This document shows, one piece after another, positions 6,476 through 12,751 of a stretch of 12,751 bases of DNA. The notes beneath the pieces are model-generated. The model made no database searches, was not told the origin of the DNA, and saw nothing but the letters and a program-made list of their open reading frames with translations. The position numbers and the translations under genes are program-made. Position 1 is the first letter of the stretch, and each line of letters begins with the position of its first letter. The stretch is from positions 1-12,751 of the forward strand of contig CAZTRE010000031.1 in the NCBI GenBank assembly GCA_964616405.1, given 5' to 3'. Source of the DNA: JAEDES01 sp964616405 (lineage in GTDB: Bacteria; Bacillota_I; Bacilli_A; RF39; UBA660).

Positions 6476-7765
6476 ATGAAATTAATCGAAAATTTATCAC
6501 AAAAAAGGTACGAAGAATTTTTAAATACAAATATCGACAAATCTCATTTTCTTCATTCATATATTTGGGGAAAATTTCAAGAAAAAGAGCGTCAGGTTAA
6601 AGCGCACTATATCGGTTATGAAGATGATAAAAAGAACCTAGTTGCGGTTGCGCTATTGTTAGAAAGAAAACTCGTAATGGGCTATACATATTTTTATTCT
6701 CCACGTGGCTTTGTTTTAAATTACCAAGATAAAGAATTGCTTAAGAATTTTACAAGTGATCTTAAAGATTATGCCAAAAAACATAAAGCATTATTTATAA
6801 AAATTGATCCAGATGTTAAACTTCATTCTTTAGATATTGAAGGAAATATTATTAAAGATGATCAAAATAATGAGAAACTAGTACCATATCTTAAATCTTT
6901 AGGTTATAAACACTTGGGATTCAATAAGAATTTTGAAAATAATCAGCCACGATATACCTTTCGTTTAAGTCTAAAACCTTCAATCGAAGAAATAACCAAA
7001 AATTTTCACCCAACCACTAAAAAAATTATCAACAAAGGTAACCCTTATAATTTAACCTTAATTAAAAATAATGAAAAGACTATCGATGATTTTTTTGAAA
7101 CAATGAGCCAAACTGCTGACCGTGAGAATATTGTTAACCACCCATACGACTACTACAAAAATTATTATAAGACTCTTCATAAAGAAAATATGAGTGACTT
7201 ATATGTCGTTAAAGTAGATATTGAAAAATTAAAAGAAACATATCAAAATAAAATAGCCGAGATTGAAAAAAATATTGAAAATATGTCCGATGATAAATAT
7301 AAAGCTAGCGAAAAAAATTCAAATAAAAAACAAGAATTTATTAATCAACTCACTAAAGCTAAAAAAGAGTATGAAGTAATAGCTACAATTAAAGAAAAAG
7401 AGTTAGTTTTATCGGCTATTCTTACTGCTAAATATGGTAATAAAGTTTGGACACTTCATGGCGGAAATAATACTTTACTGAGAGAATTAAATGCCAATTA
7501 TTTTATTTACTATGAAATAATTAAAGACGCCAAAAAAGAAGGATATGAAATAATCGATTTTTTTGGCACAACAGGAAATCCTATAAAAGAAAATCCAGTT
7601 TATGGTATCCACTTATTCAAAAAAAGATTAGGTGGGGAGTATACAGAATTTATTGGTGAATTTGATTTAATTATTAACAAACCAATATATTATTTATATA
7701 AGAAATTAGTCCCAATCAGATATAAATTTCAAAAATTTAAATATAATCACACGAAAAAAAAATAA
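6476..7765 (+). CDS. FemAB/MurM-family peptidoglycan bridge aminoacyltransferase
   Basis: This 429-residue cytoplasmic protein belongs to the Fem family, which transfers amino acids from charged tRNA onto the stem-peptide lysine of lipid II to build interpeptide bridges. The two GNAT-like halves are visible (about 1-170 and 171-410). Between residues about 247 and 305 is the Lys/Glu-rich helical arm that marks FemA/FemX proteins. Family landmarks include YFYSPRGFV near 72-80, DFFGTTGNP at 361-369 and the end segment FKKRLGGEYTEFIGEFD. Which amino acid is added cannot be told. Length is normal for the family. It has its own promoter (6417-6445), AGGAG 10 nt before the ATG, and a strong terminator right after the stop. 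It is the window's clearest evidence for a cross-linked Gram-positive wall. Confidence 0.9.
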   Translation: MKLIENLSQKRYEEFLNTNIDKSHFLHSYIWGKFQEKERQVKAHYIGYEDDKKNLVAVALLLERKLVMGYTYFYSPRGFVLNYQDKELLKNFTSDLKDYAKKHKALFIKIDPDVKLHSLDIEGNIIKDDQNNEKLVPYLKSLGYKHLGFNKNFENNQPRYTFRLSLKPSIEEITKNFHPTTKKIINKGNPYNLTLIKNNEKTIDDFFETMSQTADRENIVNHPYDYYKNYYKTLHKENMSDLYVVKVDIEKLKETYQNKIAEIEKNIENMSDDKYKASEKNSNKKQEFINQLTKAKKEYEVIATIKEKELVLSAILTAKYGNKVWTLHGGNNTLLRELNANYFIYYEIIKDAKKEGYEIIDFFGTTGNPIKENPVYGIHLFKKRLGGEYTEFIGEFDLIINKPIYYLYKKLVPIRYKFQKFKYNHTKKK

Positions 7766-7796
7766 AATACTAGAATATCACTCTAGTATTTTTTGT
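7764..7796. terminator. Bidirectional terminator between FemAB and the minus-strand small unit
   Basis: AAAATACTAGA (7764-7774) and TCTAGTATTTT (7782-7792) are perfectly complementary (11 bp, 7-nt loop). T runs follow on both strands: TTTTTT on plus, and on minus the complement of the A-rich end of femAB (7754-7762). It can end femAB and the convergent transcript from 7985. Confidence 0.9.
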
Positions 7797-7853
7797 GTAT
7801 TGTCTAGTAGGTGTTTTATAACCATCTACATATCTAGTCTTAATCCTCCGATC

Positions 7854-7958
7854 CTAGAAAACAACCTCTTTCGGTACCTGAACCAAATTCATATAACAAT
7901 TGCTTATTTTGATGTTATGAAATTGTTGAACTAAATCAAGGGTAATTACATTATCCAT
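7854..7958 (-). CDS. Possible small protein (34 aa), or truncated gene with in-frame TAG
   Basis: ATG 7958 begins MDNVITLDLVQQF and ends at TAG 7856-7854. Support comes from context: a very good promoter (7992-8020) lies upstream, GGGG (7968-7971) sits 9 nt before the ATG, and the unit ends at the 7764-7796 hairpin. After the TAG the same frame stays open for 27 more codons, with a natural-looking sequence (IKTRYVDGYKTPTRQYT), to a second TAG at 7772-7770. So this may be a roughly 62-codon gene broken by a nonsense mutation. I see no known family and no membrane segment. The alternative is an untranslated RNA of about 220 nt. This accounts for most of the 314-nt gap between the flanking genes. 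Confidence 0.4.
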   Translation of the reverse strand: MDNVITLDLVQQFHNIKISNCYMNLVQVPKEVVF

Positions 7959-7991
7959 TAGATTTTGCCCCTTAAGAAAATGACTGTCCCG

Positions 7992-8020
7992 ATTATACCA
8001 CAAAATACATATTTGGTAAA
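7992..8020 (-). promoter_or_regulatory. Strong minus-strand promoter of the small unit
   Basis: On the minus strand TTTACC (8020-8015), a 17-nt spacer ending in TGG, then a perfect TATAAT (7997-7992). This extended -10 promoter would start RNA near 7985, 27 nt before ATG 7958. It faces no recognised gene. Confidence 0.75.
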
Positions 8021-8079
8021 AGAAATTATTAACATTAACGCATTGTATTAGAGATTTTTAATAGAATAAAATACTCATT

Positions 8080-8676
8080 TTAGTCAACCTTTGTTTTAAC
8101 ATATTGAACTTTGCCATCTTGATTTTGCCTAACCTGATTAACATTATTATGATTACGGATATTTTTAGCGATAATAAATGCATGTTTACCATAGTCTGTT
8201 TTTTCACGAAAGTCACCGTAAACTTCAGAAAGCAAATTAGAATCTACACATGAATAATTAACTCTTTTTATGGCACGACTAATATAAGAGTGAAATGTCT
8301 TAACTCCCATATCCATTTCATTTCTCGCAATCTCAAAATAGAATTGTGAATATTTTGTCTGCATCTGTTTTAAAAGTTCCTCTTCAGATATAGGATGATT
8401 AAAGTCATCGAATCCATCTAAATAATGAATTGCTTTAATAATAACATCTTGAAATAAATAAGTTCCATCTTTTTCTCTGGGAAAGCCTAATTTAAATAAA
8501 ATATCCAGCACCTTCAGTTCTAATAATTCTCTTTCTGAAAGTGCATCCTCAGCCCCATTGTAATATTTACCATATTTTGCTAGTTTTTCTTTGTTAAAAG
8601 GCATTAATTCATCAAGCGAAAAAAAATTATCTTCTCTTTCTGTTTTATTAATATTATAAATTCTTAAAGATGACAT
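8080..8676 (-). CDS. Spo0A C-terminal-domain-like DNA-binding protein without receiver domain
   Basis: In this 198-residue protein, residues about 52-150 resemble the Spo0A effector domain (Spo0A_C). LFKLGFPREKDGTYLFQDVI lines up with the LHEIGVPAHIKGYxYLREAI region, and the following IARNEMDMG...ISRAIKRV fits the recognition-helix part that reads the 0A box. The N-terminal 50 residues are charged and too short for a phospho-acceptor receiver domain, so phosphorelay control as in Spo0A is not possible. The last 45 residues are Asn/Gln-rich and probably disordered. ATG 8676 has AAGGAAGG about 8 nt upstream. No good promoter lies between it and the terminator at 8727-8768. Transcription may therefore come from the 8835-8862 promoter by reading through that terminator. 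Targets are unknown. The match is by eye, so the family call is moderate. Confidence 0.65.
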   Translation of the reverse strand: MSSLRIYNINKTEREDNFFSLDELMPFNKEKLAKYGKYYNGAEDALSERELLELKVLDILFKLGFPREKDGTYLFQDVIIKAIHYLDGFDDFNHPISEEELLKQMQTKYSQFYFEIARNEMDMGVKTFHSYISRAIKRVNYSCVDSNLLSEVYGDFREKTDYGKHAFIIAKNIRNHNNVNQVRQNQDGKVQYVKTKVD

Positions 8677-8726
8677 TATAGAAACCTTCCTTTCATTTTT
8701 ATAAATCTAAAATTTTTATTAAGCGC

Positions 8727-8768
8727 AAAAAAATACGAAGATCAGCTAATAGTGACTCCGTATTTTTT
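8727..8768 (-). terminator. Intrinsic terminator (minus strand) upstream of the Spo0A-like gene
   Basis: On the minus strand AAAAAATACGGAG (8768-8756) pairs with CTTCGTATTTTTT over 13 bp including one G-U, then runs into T7 followed by GCGC. The only non-Watson-Crick position is a G-U on the minus strand but an A-C mismatch on the plus, which indicates minus-strand use. It lies 51 nt before the ATG of the Spo0A-like gene and so could act as an attenuator. Confidence 0.8.
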
Positions 8769-8828
8769 AAAAAACTTATATGGGTCAATTGCTTGAGATA
8801 GCTTGCTTAAGTCTATATCTCTTCATCG
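8727..8828 (-). ncRNA. Predicted RNA of about 100 nt: standalone small RNA or attenuator leader
   Basis: The region runs from a near-consensus promoter (8835-8862) to an intrinsic terminator (8727-8768). The 5' part forms GAGATA/TATCTC with a nested CTT/AAG stem, and AAGCAA is repeated on either side of the TATCTC arm. T6 directly precedes the A6 of the terminator's left arm, and TTAAGC in the first hairpin can pair with GCTTAA just past the terminator, so alternative folds exist. The only reading frame is a 13-codon ATG frame (MKRYRLKQAISSN) starting almost at the predicted 5' end, without a ribosome site. It matches no riboswitch, 6S, SRP or tmRNA core that I know. Whether it is a separate RNA or a leader of the Spo0A-like gene cannot be settled by eye. 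Confidence 0.6.
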
Positions 8829-8834
8829 CCATTA

Positions 8835-8892
8835 ATTATAACACATCTTTTTTTAATGTCAATATTAGCTTAATTTTATATAATTTTATATA
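8835..8892 (-). promoter_or_regulatory. Near-perfect promoter with AT-rich upstream element
   Basis: On the minus strand TTGACA (8862-8857), a 16-nt spacer ending in TGT, then TATAAT (8840-8835). Both hexamers are consensus and the -10 is extended. Just upstream, 8863-8892 is almost pure A/T and includes a tandem TAATTTTATA (8871-8890), like an UP element. It is the strongest promoter in the window. Confidence 0.85.
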
Positions 8893-9019
8893 AATTCTAA
8901 TATAATAACTTAATTATTCTACATAGTAGTTTCGTCTGTTATTATACTTATCATGATATTCGTCCTTTAGTAATGTATTCAATAACTTTTTTAATATTCA
9001 TTAAAGTTTTATCTACGGC
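8893..9019. other. AT-rich spacer downstream of the MgtC-like gene
   Basis: I see no supported gene here. A minus-strand frame beginning at ATG 9001 stops after 16 codons. If the A6 run near 8992 were one base shorter, it would read 28 codons ending NNRRNYYVE before a TAA. There is no ribosome site, so I treat it as non-coding. Confidence 0.4.
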
Positions 9020-9727
9020 TTATTTAGAATCATAGTCGTCATCGTCATCAACGGCATAATTGGTCAATTTAGTAAAGTTTGCAGCATTAATACCAGGTTC
9101 TAAGCAGAGCCTATTCACCATACTATTTATACTCTCAATACCATCACGTAAAATTTCTATTTGTACTTCTATCTCCATTGAACAATCCTCTTTTTTTGTC
9201 TTAAAGGTCTTTATTACATTATCTTGTAGTTTAATTTTTTGAATTAACAAATTCTTAACAAACATTTCCTTTTCTGGCAAACATTGAATGGTTAAAATAA
9301 AATGTTCAAGTTTAGGAGAGATCTTGCTCATAAGTGTTCTTGAACAAAAGCGTAAGACAATATTGGAAAATAGAATAAAGAATACTCCAATAACGGCTTC
9401 GATTATTAAGCCAAGAGCAGTAAGTGTTCCAATCGCGGCACTACACCATAATGTTGCCGCAGTATTCAGCCCTCTAATATTAGTTCCATCTCTTAAAATA
9501 ACACCCGCACCTAAAAAACCAATACCAGAAACAACTTGTGCAGCAACTCTTGATATATCATTTGCCGCTGTTAATTCTGAAACCGATACAAATAAAAATG
9601 ATCCCAGTGTAACTAGAGAAATGGTTCTAATACCAGCAATCCTTCTTCTACACTGTCTTTCAAAACCAATAACAATACCTAAAATAAAACATACTGTTAT
9701 TCTAATCAAAAAATCTATATAATCCAC
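9020..9727 (-). CDS. MgtC/SapB-family membrane protein
   Basis: The 235-residue protein has the MgtC/SapB core: GIVIGFERQ, RTISLVTLGSF, VVSGIGFLGAGVIL and GLNTAATLWCSAAIG, with about five membrane helices over residues 4-130. A cytoplasmic C-terminal domain (about 140-220) resembles the ACT-like domain of long MgtC proteins. It ends in an acidic tail (DDDDDYDSK). In Salmonella and Mycobacterium, MgtC supports growth at low magnesium and inside macrophages and acts on the F-type ATPase. In commensal Firmicutes the role is unclear. The start is GTG 9727 with AGGAG 10 nt upstream, and no other start codon is near. Candidate TATAAT sequences lie at about 9790-9815 without a good -35. No intrinsic terminator directly follows it, so its transcript may run into the 8727-8768 terminator. 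Confidence 0.9.
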   Translation of the reverse strand: MDYIDFLIRITVCFILGIVIGFERQCRRRIAGIRTISLVTLGSFLFVSVSELTAANDISRVAAQVVSGIGFLGAGVILRDGTNIRGLNTAATLWCSAAIGTLTALGLIIEAVIGVFFILFSNIVLRFCSRTLMSKISPKLEHFILTIQCLPEKEMFVKNLLIQKIKLQDNVIKTFKTKKEDCSMEIEVQIEILRDGIESINSMVNRLCLEPGINAANFTKLTNYAVDDDDDYDSK

Positions 9728-9846
9728 TTTACTATCTCCTTTAAAAACTGAGCTTTAAGTTTAGCATATATAAATTTTATGTTAATACCTATTATAATAA
9801 TCCAATATATTATAAATCACCACAATCAAAGAAAATAAACCATGTT

Positions 9847-11286
9847 TTACAATCCAAACTTATATTCAATTTTACTGGCTTTAGCAACTATTTGTCCTTT
9901 ATCCCCATAAAAATTAGTAAAATAAAATGTATGTGTTCCATCTTCCCAAAAAGTAAATTCATCAGCCCCTAAAACAATAACATCACCACGAACATTTTTT
10001 AATTTCGCAGTTATAGTTCCATTAGAATTTTTCTTATATACAATGGTTACCTTAGCATCATAAGTATATAGTTTAGCAAAATAATCATCCACTAAAGGAA
10101 ATTTTACTTCCAAAAATTCATTAATTTGCTCAAGATCATATCCTGGAATATTTTCCCACTTATTATTCTCTTTTTCTATAGAACTAGCTGGAATACTAGC
10201 TGAAAACTTTTTAAATTCAGCTTTTACATATTCTGGAGTTAAGAAATCTTTTCTTAATTCAAAATATCTATCGGCTAACTCATTTGGAAAAGATTTTTCA
10301 ACACGTTGCCATAAGTAACTTTCTGCAGGAGCGGTTAAAATATTATAATCAAATAATGATTTACCATCCCATTCAGCTCCCCAAGATGTATCTAAGTCAT
10401 ATAATCCTGTATACCAAATCTTACCATCGTAAGTAATCATTAACATGTTTTTACAAACATTATCATTGAGTTGCCCCAATTGCATTAAGACATAATAGTT
10501 TAGTAACGAGTCTAAATTAAAATAGGCGGAAATATTATTTCTAAACTCGTAATCACTACTAAATCTTACAAAATCAATAACCCGATTTAATTTATCTAAT
10601 GTTTCTTGATTCTTTTTCCCAACTTCTACATCCCATGCCACATAGTCAGCAGGCCCAGTAAACAAATTACCTGGAGCCCCATTTTCCGCAGATAAAACAA
10701 TATGATTTTCATTATCTTCATCCATATTAAACATCCATTTATCTTTTGGAATATTTAATGTATATAATCCCCAAAACTCATTATTAAAATAAATTTCTAT
10801 AGGAGTACCATCAATAGTTCCATAATGAGGTGTGTTTTTGAAGAGCCCATATTTCTTTTGGACTTCTGCAACAATTCGTGCCGTTGTAATATTTCTTGCA
10901 TGAGTTTTATCAATCCAATTAGCTTTTAGACAGTACTTATTTTGTTTTCCCCAACCAAAATCAACGTTATATTCTTCCTTCAAGTTTTTATCTCTATATA
11001 ATTTAATTGTATAATTCTTTTTCCAATACATCATGCTAGAATGACCCTGAGGTTTTATTTTTGCATACACATCAAAGCTTTTAGATTCGCTCTTATATCT
11101 AACAGAGATTTTTCTTTCATCACTAGTACTAGTCATATCACTTAAATCACTATCCAAATAAAGTCTTGGTAATTCATAAGTCTTAGTTTTATTTTCCACA
11201 TTACCTATAGTAAAAATATTAGTTAGTTGAATGAAACACATCAAAACAATCAAAATAATAAAAAATGCCCCCATTGTTTTTTTCAA
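9847..11286 (-). CDS. Membrane-anchored CotH-like kinase
   Basis: The 479-residue protein belongs to the CotH family (PF08757), atypical kinases that in Bacillus phosphorylate spore-coat proteins. Visible landmarks, counted from the TTG start, are the GHSS-KK loop at 81-90, NWIDKTHARN at 122-131, YFNNEFWGLYTL at 166-177, QLNDNV at 272-277 and YDLDTSWG at 296-303. The Asp residues in the last two are probably the metal and catalytic sites. An N-terminal helix (about 6-25) without a lipobox should anchor it with the catalytic part outside. A C-terminal beta-rich segment (about 400-479) follows. The chosen start is TTG 11286, which has AGGTGA 5 nt upstream. An in-frame GTG at 11295 lies inside that site. 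It is divergent from the GH3 gene. Its substrate is unknown, and spore function is not assured. Confidence 0.85.
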   Translation of the reverse strand: MKKTMGAFFIILIVLMCFIQLTNIFTIGNVENKTKTYELPRLYLDSDLSDMTSTSDERKISVRYKSESKSFDVYAKIKPQGHSSMMYWKKNYTIKLYRDKNLKEEYNVDFGWGKQNKYCLKANWIDKTHARNITTARIVAEVQKKYGLFKNTPHYGTIDGTPIEIYFNNEFWGLYTLNIPKDKWMFNMDEDNENHIVLSAENGAPGNLFTGPADYVAWDVEVGKKNQETLDKLNRVIDFVRFSSDYEFRNNISAYFNLDSLLNYYVLMQLGQLNDNVCKNMLMITYDGKIWYTGLYDLDTSWGAEWDGKSLFDYNILTAPAESYLWQRVEKSFPNELADRYFELRKDFLTPEYVKAEFKKFSASIPASSIEKENNKWENIPGYDLEQINEFLEVKFPLVDDYFAKLYTYDAKVTIVYKKNSNGTITAKLKNVRGDVIVLGADEFTFWEDGTHTFYFTNFYGDKGQIVAKASKIEYKFGL

Positions 11287-11297
11287 GATAATCACCT
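11284..11297 (-). promoter_or_regulatory. Ribosome site choosing a TTG start for the CotH-like gene
   Basis: On the minus strand AGGTGA (11297-11292), then TTATC, then TTG (11286-11284). The same AGGTGA-N5-start layout precedes ATG 208 and ATG 5652, which supports TTG over the GTG contained in the site. Confidence 0.65.
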
Positions 11298-11371
11298 AAT
11301 ACATACTATAACATATAATTAACAATTAAAGTTAGTATAAATTATCCAAAAATAAATATATTTATACTGGT

Positions 11372-11385
11372 AGGTGATTAATATT
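11372..11385 (+). promoter_or_regulatory. Ribosome site pointing to an ATT start for the GH3 gene
   Basis: AGGTGA (11372-11377), then TTAAT, then ATT (11383-11385). It is the same module as at 197, 5641 and 11297 (minus), but with a non-standard start codon. The in-frame GTG at 11374 would consume its own ribosome site, and no other site is seen before it. Confidence 0.5.
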
Positions 11386-12741
11386 AATAAAAAGAAATAT
11401 TTATCTTTAGCAGTAGTTTGCCTTTTTGTAGTATTCGCAACAGTTCTTTTAATTCCAACTAATAAGCAAAAGGAAGAAACTAATAAATTAACTGCTACGA
11501 TTATTAAAAGTGATAAGGATAAGCTAACTGTCCAAGATACAGAAAACATTATATACACATTTTCTGTGGATAAAAAAACATATGAAGCAGGGGATAATGT
11601 TATAATCGAATATACGGGTTTACTTAATAAAAATAAGGAACAACAAGTAAATAAATTAATAAACATTAGTCCAGTTTCACAAGATGAAGATGATATTGCG
11701 CTATACCCATCAGACAATTTATTTAGTCAATTTAATATTTTAGCGTCAAACAAATTGAAAGAAATGAGTTTAGATGAAAAAATTGGACAAATTCTCTTAG
11801 TAAATTATCCAGAAAACAATGTTGAAGAGGCTCTCAATAAATATAAGGTTGGTGGTTTTGTTTTCTTTGAAAAAGATTTCAAAAATAAAACACCAGAAGA
11901 AGTAAAAAAAATGATGTCAAACGCTCAAGAAATATCAAAAATTCCTATATTAACTGCAGTTGATGAGGAAGGAGGATCAGTAGTTAGAATAAGTAGTAAT
12001 CCCAAATTAGCATCAGAAAAGTTTAAGTCACCACGAGAACTTTATACAACAGGGGGCTTCGATTTAATAAAGGAAGATACTATTGAGAAAAGTTTACTAT
12101 TAGAAGATTTAGGATTAAATGTCAATTTGGCTCCAGTTGTAGATGTTTCCACTAATTCAAGTGATTATATTTATAATAGAACCTTAGGAGAAGATACTTC
12201 AAAAACAGCAGAGTATGCTAAAACAGTAATTGAGGCCAATAAGAAAACGGGGGTATCTTATGTATTAAAACATTTTCCTGGTTATGCTAATAACTCCAAT
12301 ACACATACGGGTGAAGTAATAGATGATAGAACTTTTGAAGAAATAGAAGAACATGATTTAACACCATTTGAAGCAGGAATTGAAAGTGGAGCTGAAGCTA
12401 TATTAGTAAGCCATATTAAAGTAAAAAGTATTGATGAAAATAAACCAGCCTCATTATCAGCAAGTGTGCATAATCTATTAAGAAACAATTTACGATTTAC
12501 TGGTATTATCATAACAGACAATCTTTCAATGGATGCCACTGCTGATATACCAGATGCAGTAGTACAAGCTTTACTTGCCGGAAATGATATAGTTATAACA
12601 GCAGATTACGAAAAAAGCTTCAATGAAATAAAAGACGCTATTGAAGATGGAACACTTAGTGAAGATTTTATTGATAAAATAGTCCATCGAATTATATCTT
12701 GGAAATATTACAAAGGCTTAATGTATGAAAAAATAAAATAA
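11383..12741 (+). CDS. Membrane-anchored GH3 NagZ-like enzyme with altered catalytic dyad
   Basis: The predicted protein has 452 residues. An N-terminal helix (about 5-24) anchors it outside the cell. A small beta-rich segment (about 30-95) precedes a GH3 domain of the NagZ beta-N-acetylglucosaminidase type (about 120-448), which acts on muropeptides or wall sugars. GH3 signs include VDEEGGSVVRI, NLAPVVDVST, KHFPGY (296-301) and TDNLSM, whose first Asp (D379) is the expected nucleophile. The usual KHFPGH...D-S/T-H loop reads KHFPGYANNSNTH, so the dyad Asp is Asn306 and His308 is kept. This predicts reduced or changed activity. The start is uncertain: ATT 11383 fits the ribosome site, while GTG 11374 would add three residues. 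It diverges from the CotH-like gene with 96 nt between starts, and no clear promoter was found. Confidence 0.85.
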   Translation: MNKKKYLSLAVVCLFVVFATVLLIPTNKQKEETNKLTATIIKSDKDKLTVQDTENIIYTFSVDKKTYEAGDNVIIEYTGLLNKNKEQQVNKLINISPVSQDEDDIALYPSDNLFSQFNILASNKLKEMSLDEKIGQILLVNYPENNVEEALNKYKVGGFVFFEKDFKNKTPEEVKKMMSNAQEISKIPILTAVDEEGGSVVRISSNPKLASEKFKSPRELYTTGGFDLIKEDTIEKSLLLEDLGLNVNLAPVVDVSTNSSDYIYNRTLGEDTSKTAEYAKTVIEANKKTGVSYVLKHFPGYANNSNTHTGEVIDDRTFEEIEEHDLTPFEAGIESGAEAILVSHIKVKSIDENKPASLSASVHNLLRNNLRFTGIIITDNLSMDATADIPDAVVQALLAGNDIVITADYEKSFNEIKDAIEDGTLSEDFIDKIVHRIISWKYYKGLMYEKIK

Positions 12742-12751
12742 AAAGAGAATC

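Noticed and set aside
7854..7856. TAG recoded as a sense codon
   Set aside because: The PflX-like gene in the same window ends naturally at TAG, and no other gene needs TAG readthrough.
8936..9001. Possible 28-codon gene ending NNRRNYYVE if an A6 run is read as A5
   Set aside because: It needs an assumed frameshift, has no ribosome site, and is too short to judge by composition.
11319..11717. Minus-strand frame of 132 codons across the CotH-GH3 divergent region
   Set aside because: It is a shadow of the GH3 N-terminus. Its Ser/Leu-rich composition is what an antisense reading of an AT-rich gene gives.

Overview
The window (12.75 kb, AT-rich throughout) looks like chromosomal DNA of a low-GC Gram-positive anaerobe, probably an uncultured gut Bacilli, Erysipelotrichia or RF39-type lineage. 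The clues are strong AGGAGG or AGGTGA ribosome sites, many extended -10 (TGN-TATAAT) promoters, Gram-positive wall proteins (FemAB transferase, LysM amidase, CotH-family kinase, membrane-anchored GH3 enzyme) and oxygen-sensitive Fe-S proteins (a PflX-type radical SAM enzyme, an FTR-like protein and a flavin reductase-rubredoxin fusion). UGG encodes Trp and TAA/TAG are stops, so there is no sign of a mycoplasma-type code. No tRNA, rRNA, CRISPR array, intact transposon or prophage is visible.

Layout. 1-777: the tail of an unknown gene, a terminator and a four-helix membrane protein of unknown role. 780-1871: an N-acetylmuramoyl-L-alanine amidase that has lost its start and the first half of its catalytic domain but keeps four LysM repeats. 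1955-5442: five minus-strand redox genes: a surface thioredoxin-fold protein with CPHC, an FTR-like Fe-S protein, a PflX-like radical SAM enzyme, a flavin reductase-rubredoxin fusion and an SDR. The last two are translationally coupled by a TAATG overlap. 5652-7765: a tail-anchored acidic protein of unknown function, then a FemAB/MurM peptidoglycan bridge transferase, each with its own promoter and terminator. 7766-9727, minus strand: a short transcription unit with a 34-codon ORF, a Spo0A C-terminal-domain-like regulator without a receiver domain, a predicted RNA of about 100 nt made from a near-perfect promoter and ending in an intrinsic terminator just upstream of that regulator, and an MgtC/SapB membrane protein. 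9847-12741: a divergent pair, a membrane-anchored CotH-like kinase and a membrane-anchored GH3 NagZ-like enzyme.

How the genes may work together (inference): FemAB, the broken amidase, GH3 and perhaps CotH act on the cell wall or surface. The minus-strand redox genes fit thiol, disulfide and oxygen handling in an anaerobe. The least explained parts are the 8727-8828 RNA ahead of the Spo0A-like gene, the small unit at 7766-8020, and the GH3 enzyme, which has Asn where the family's catalytic-dyad Asp normally sits and apparently starts translation at ATT.
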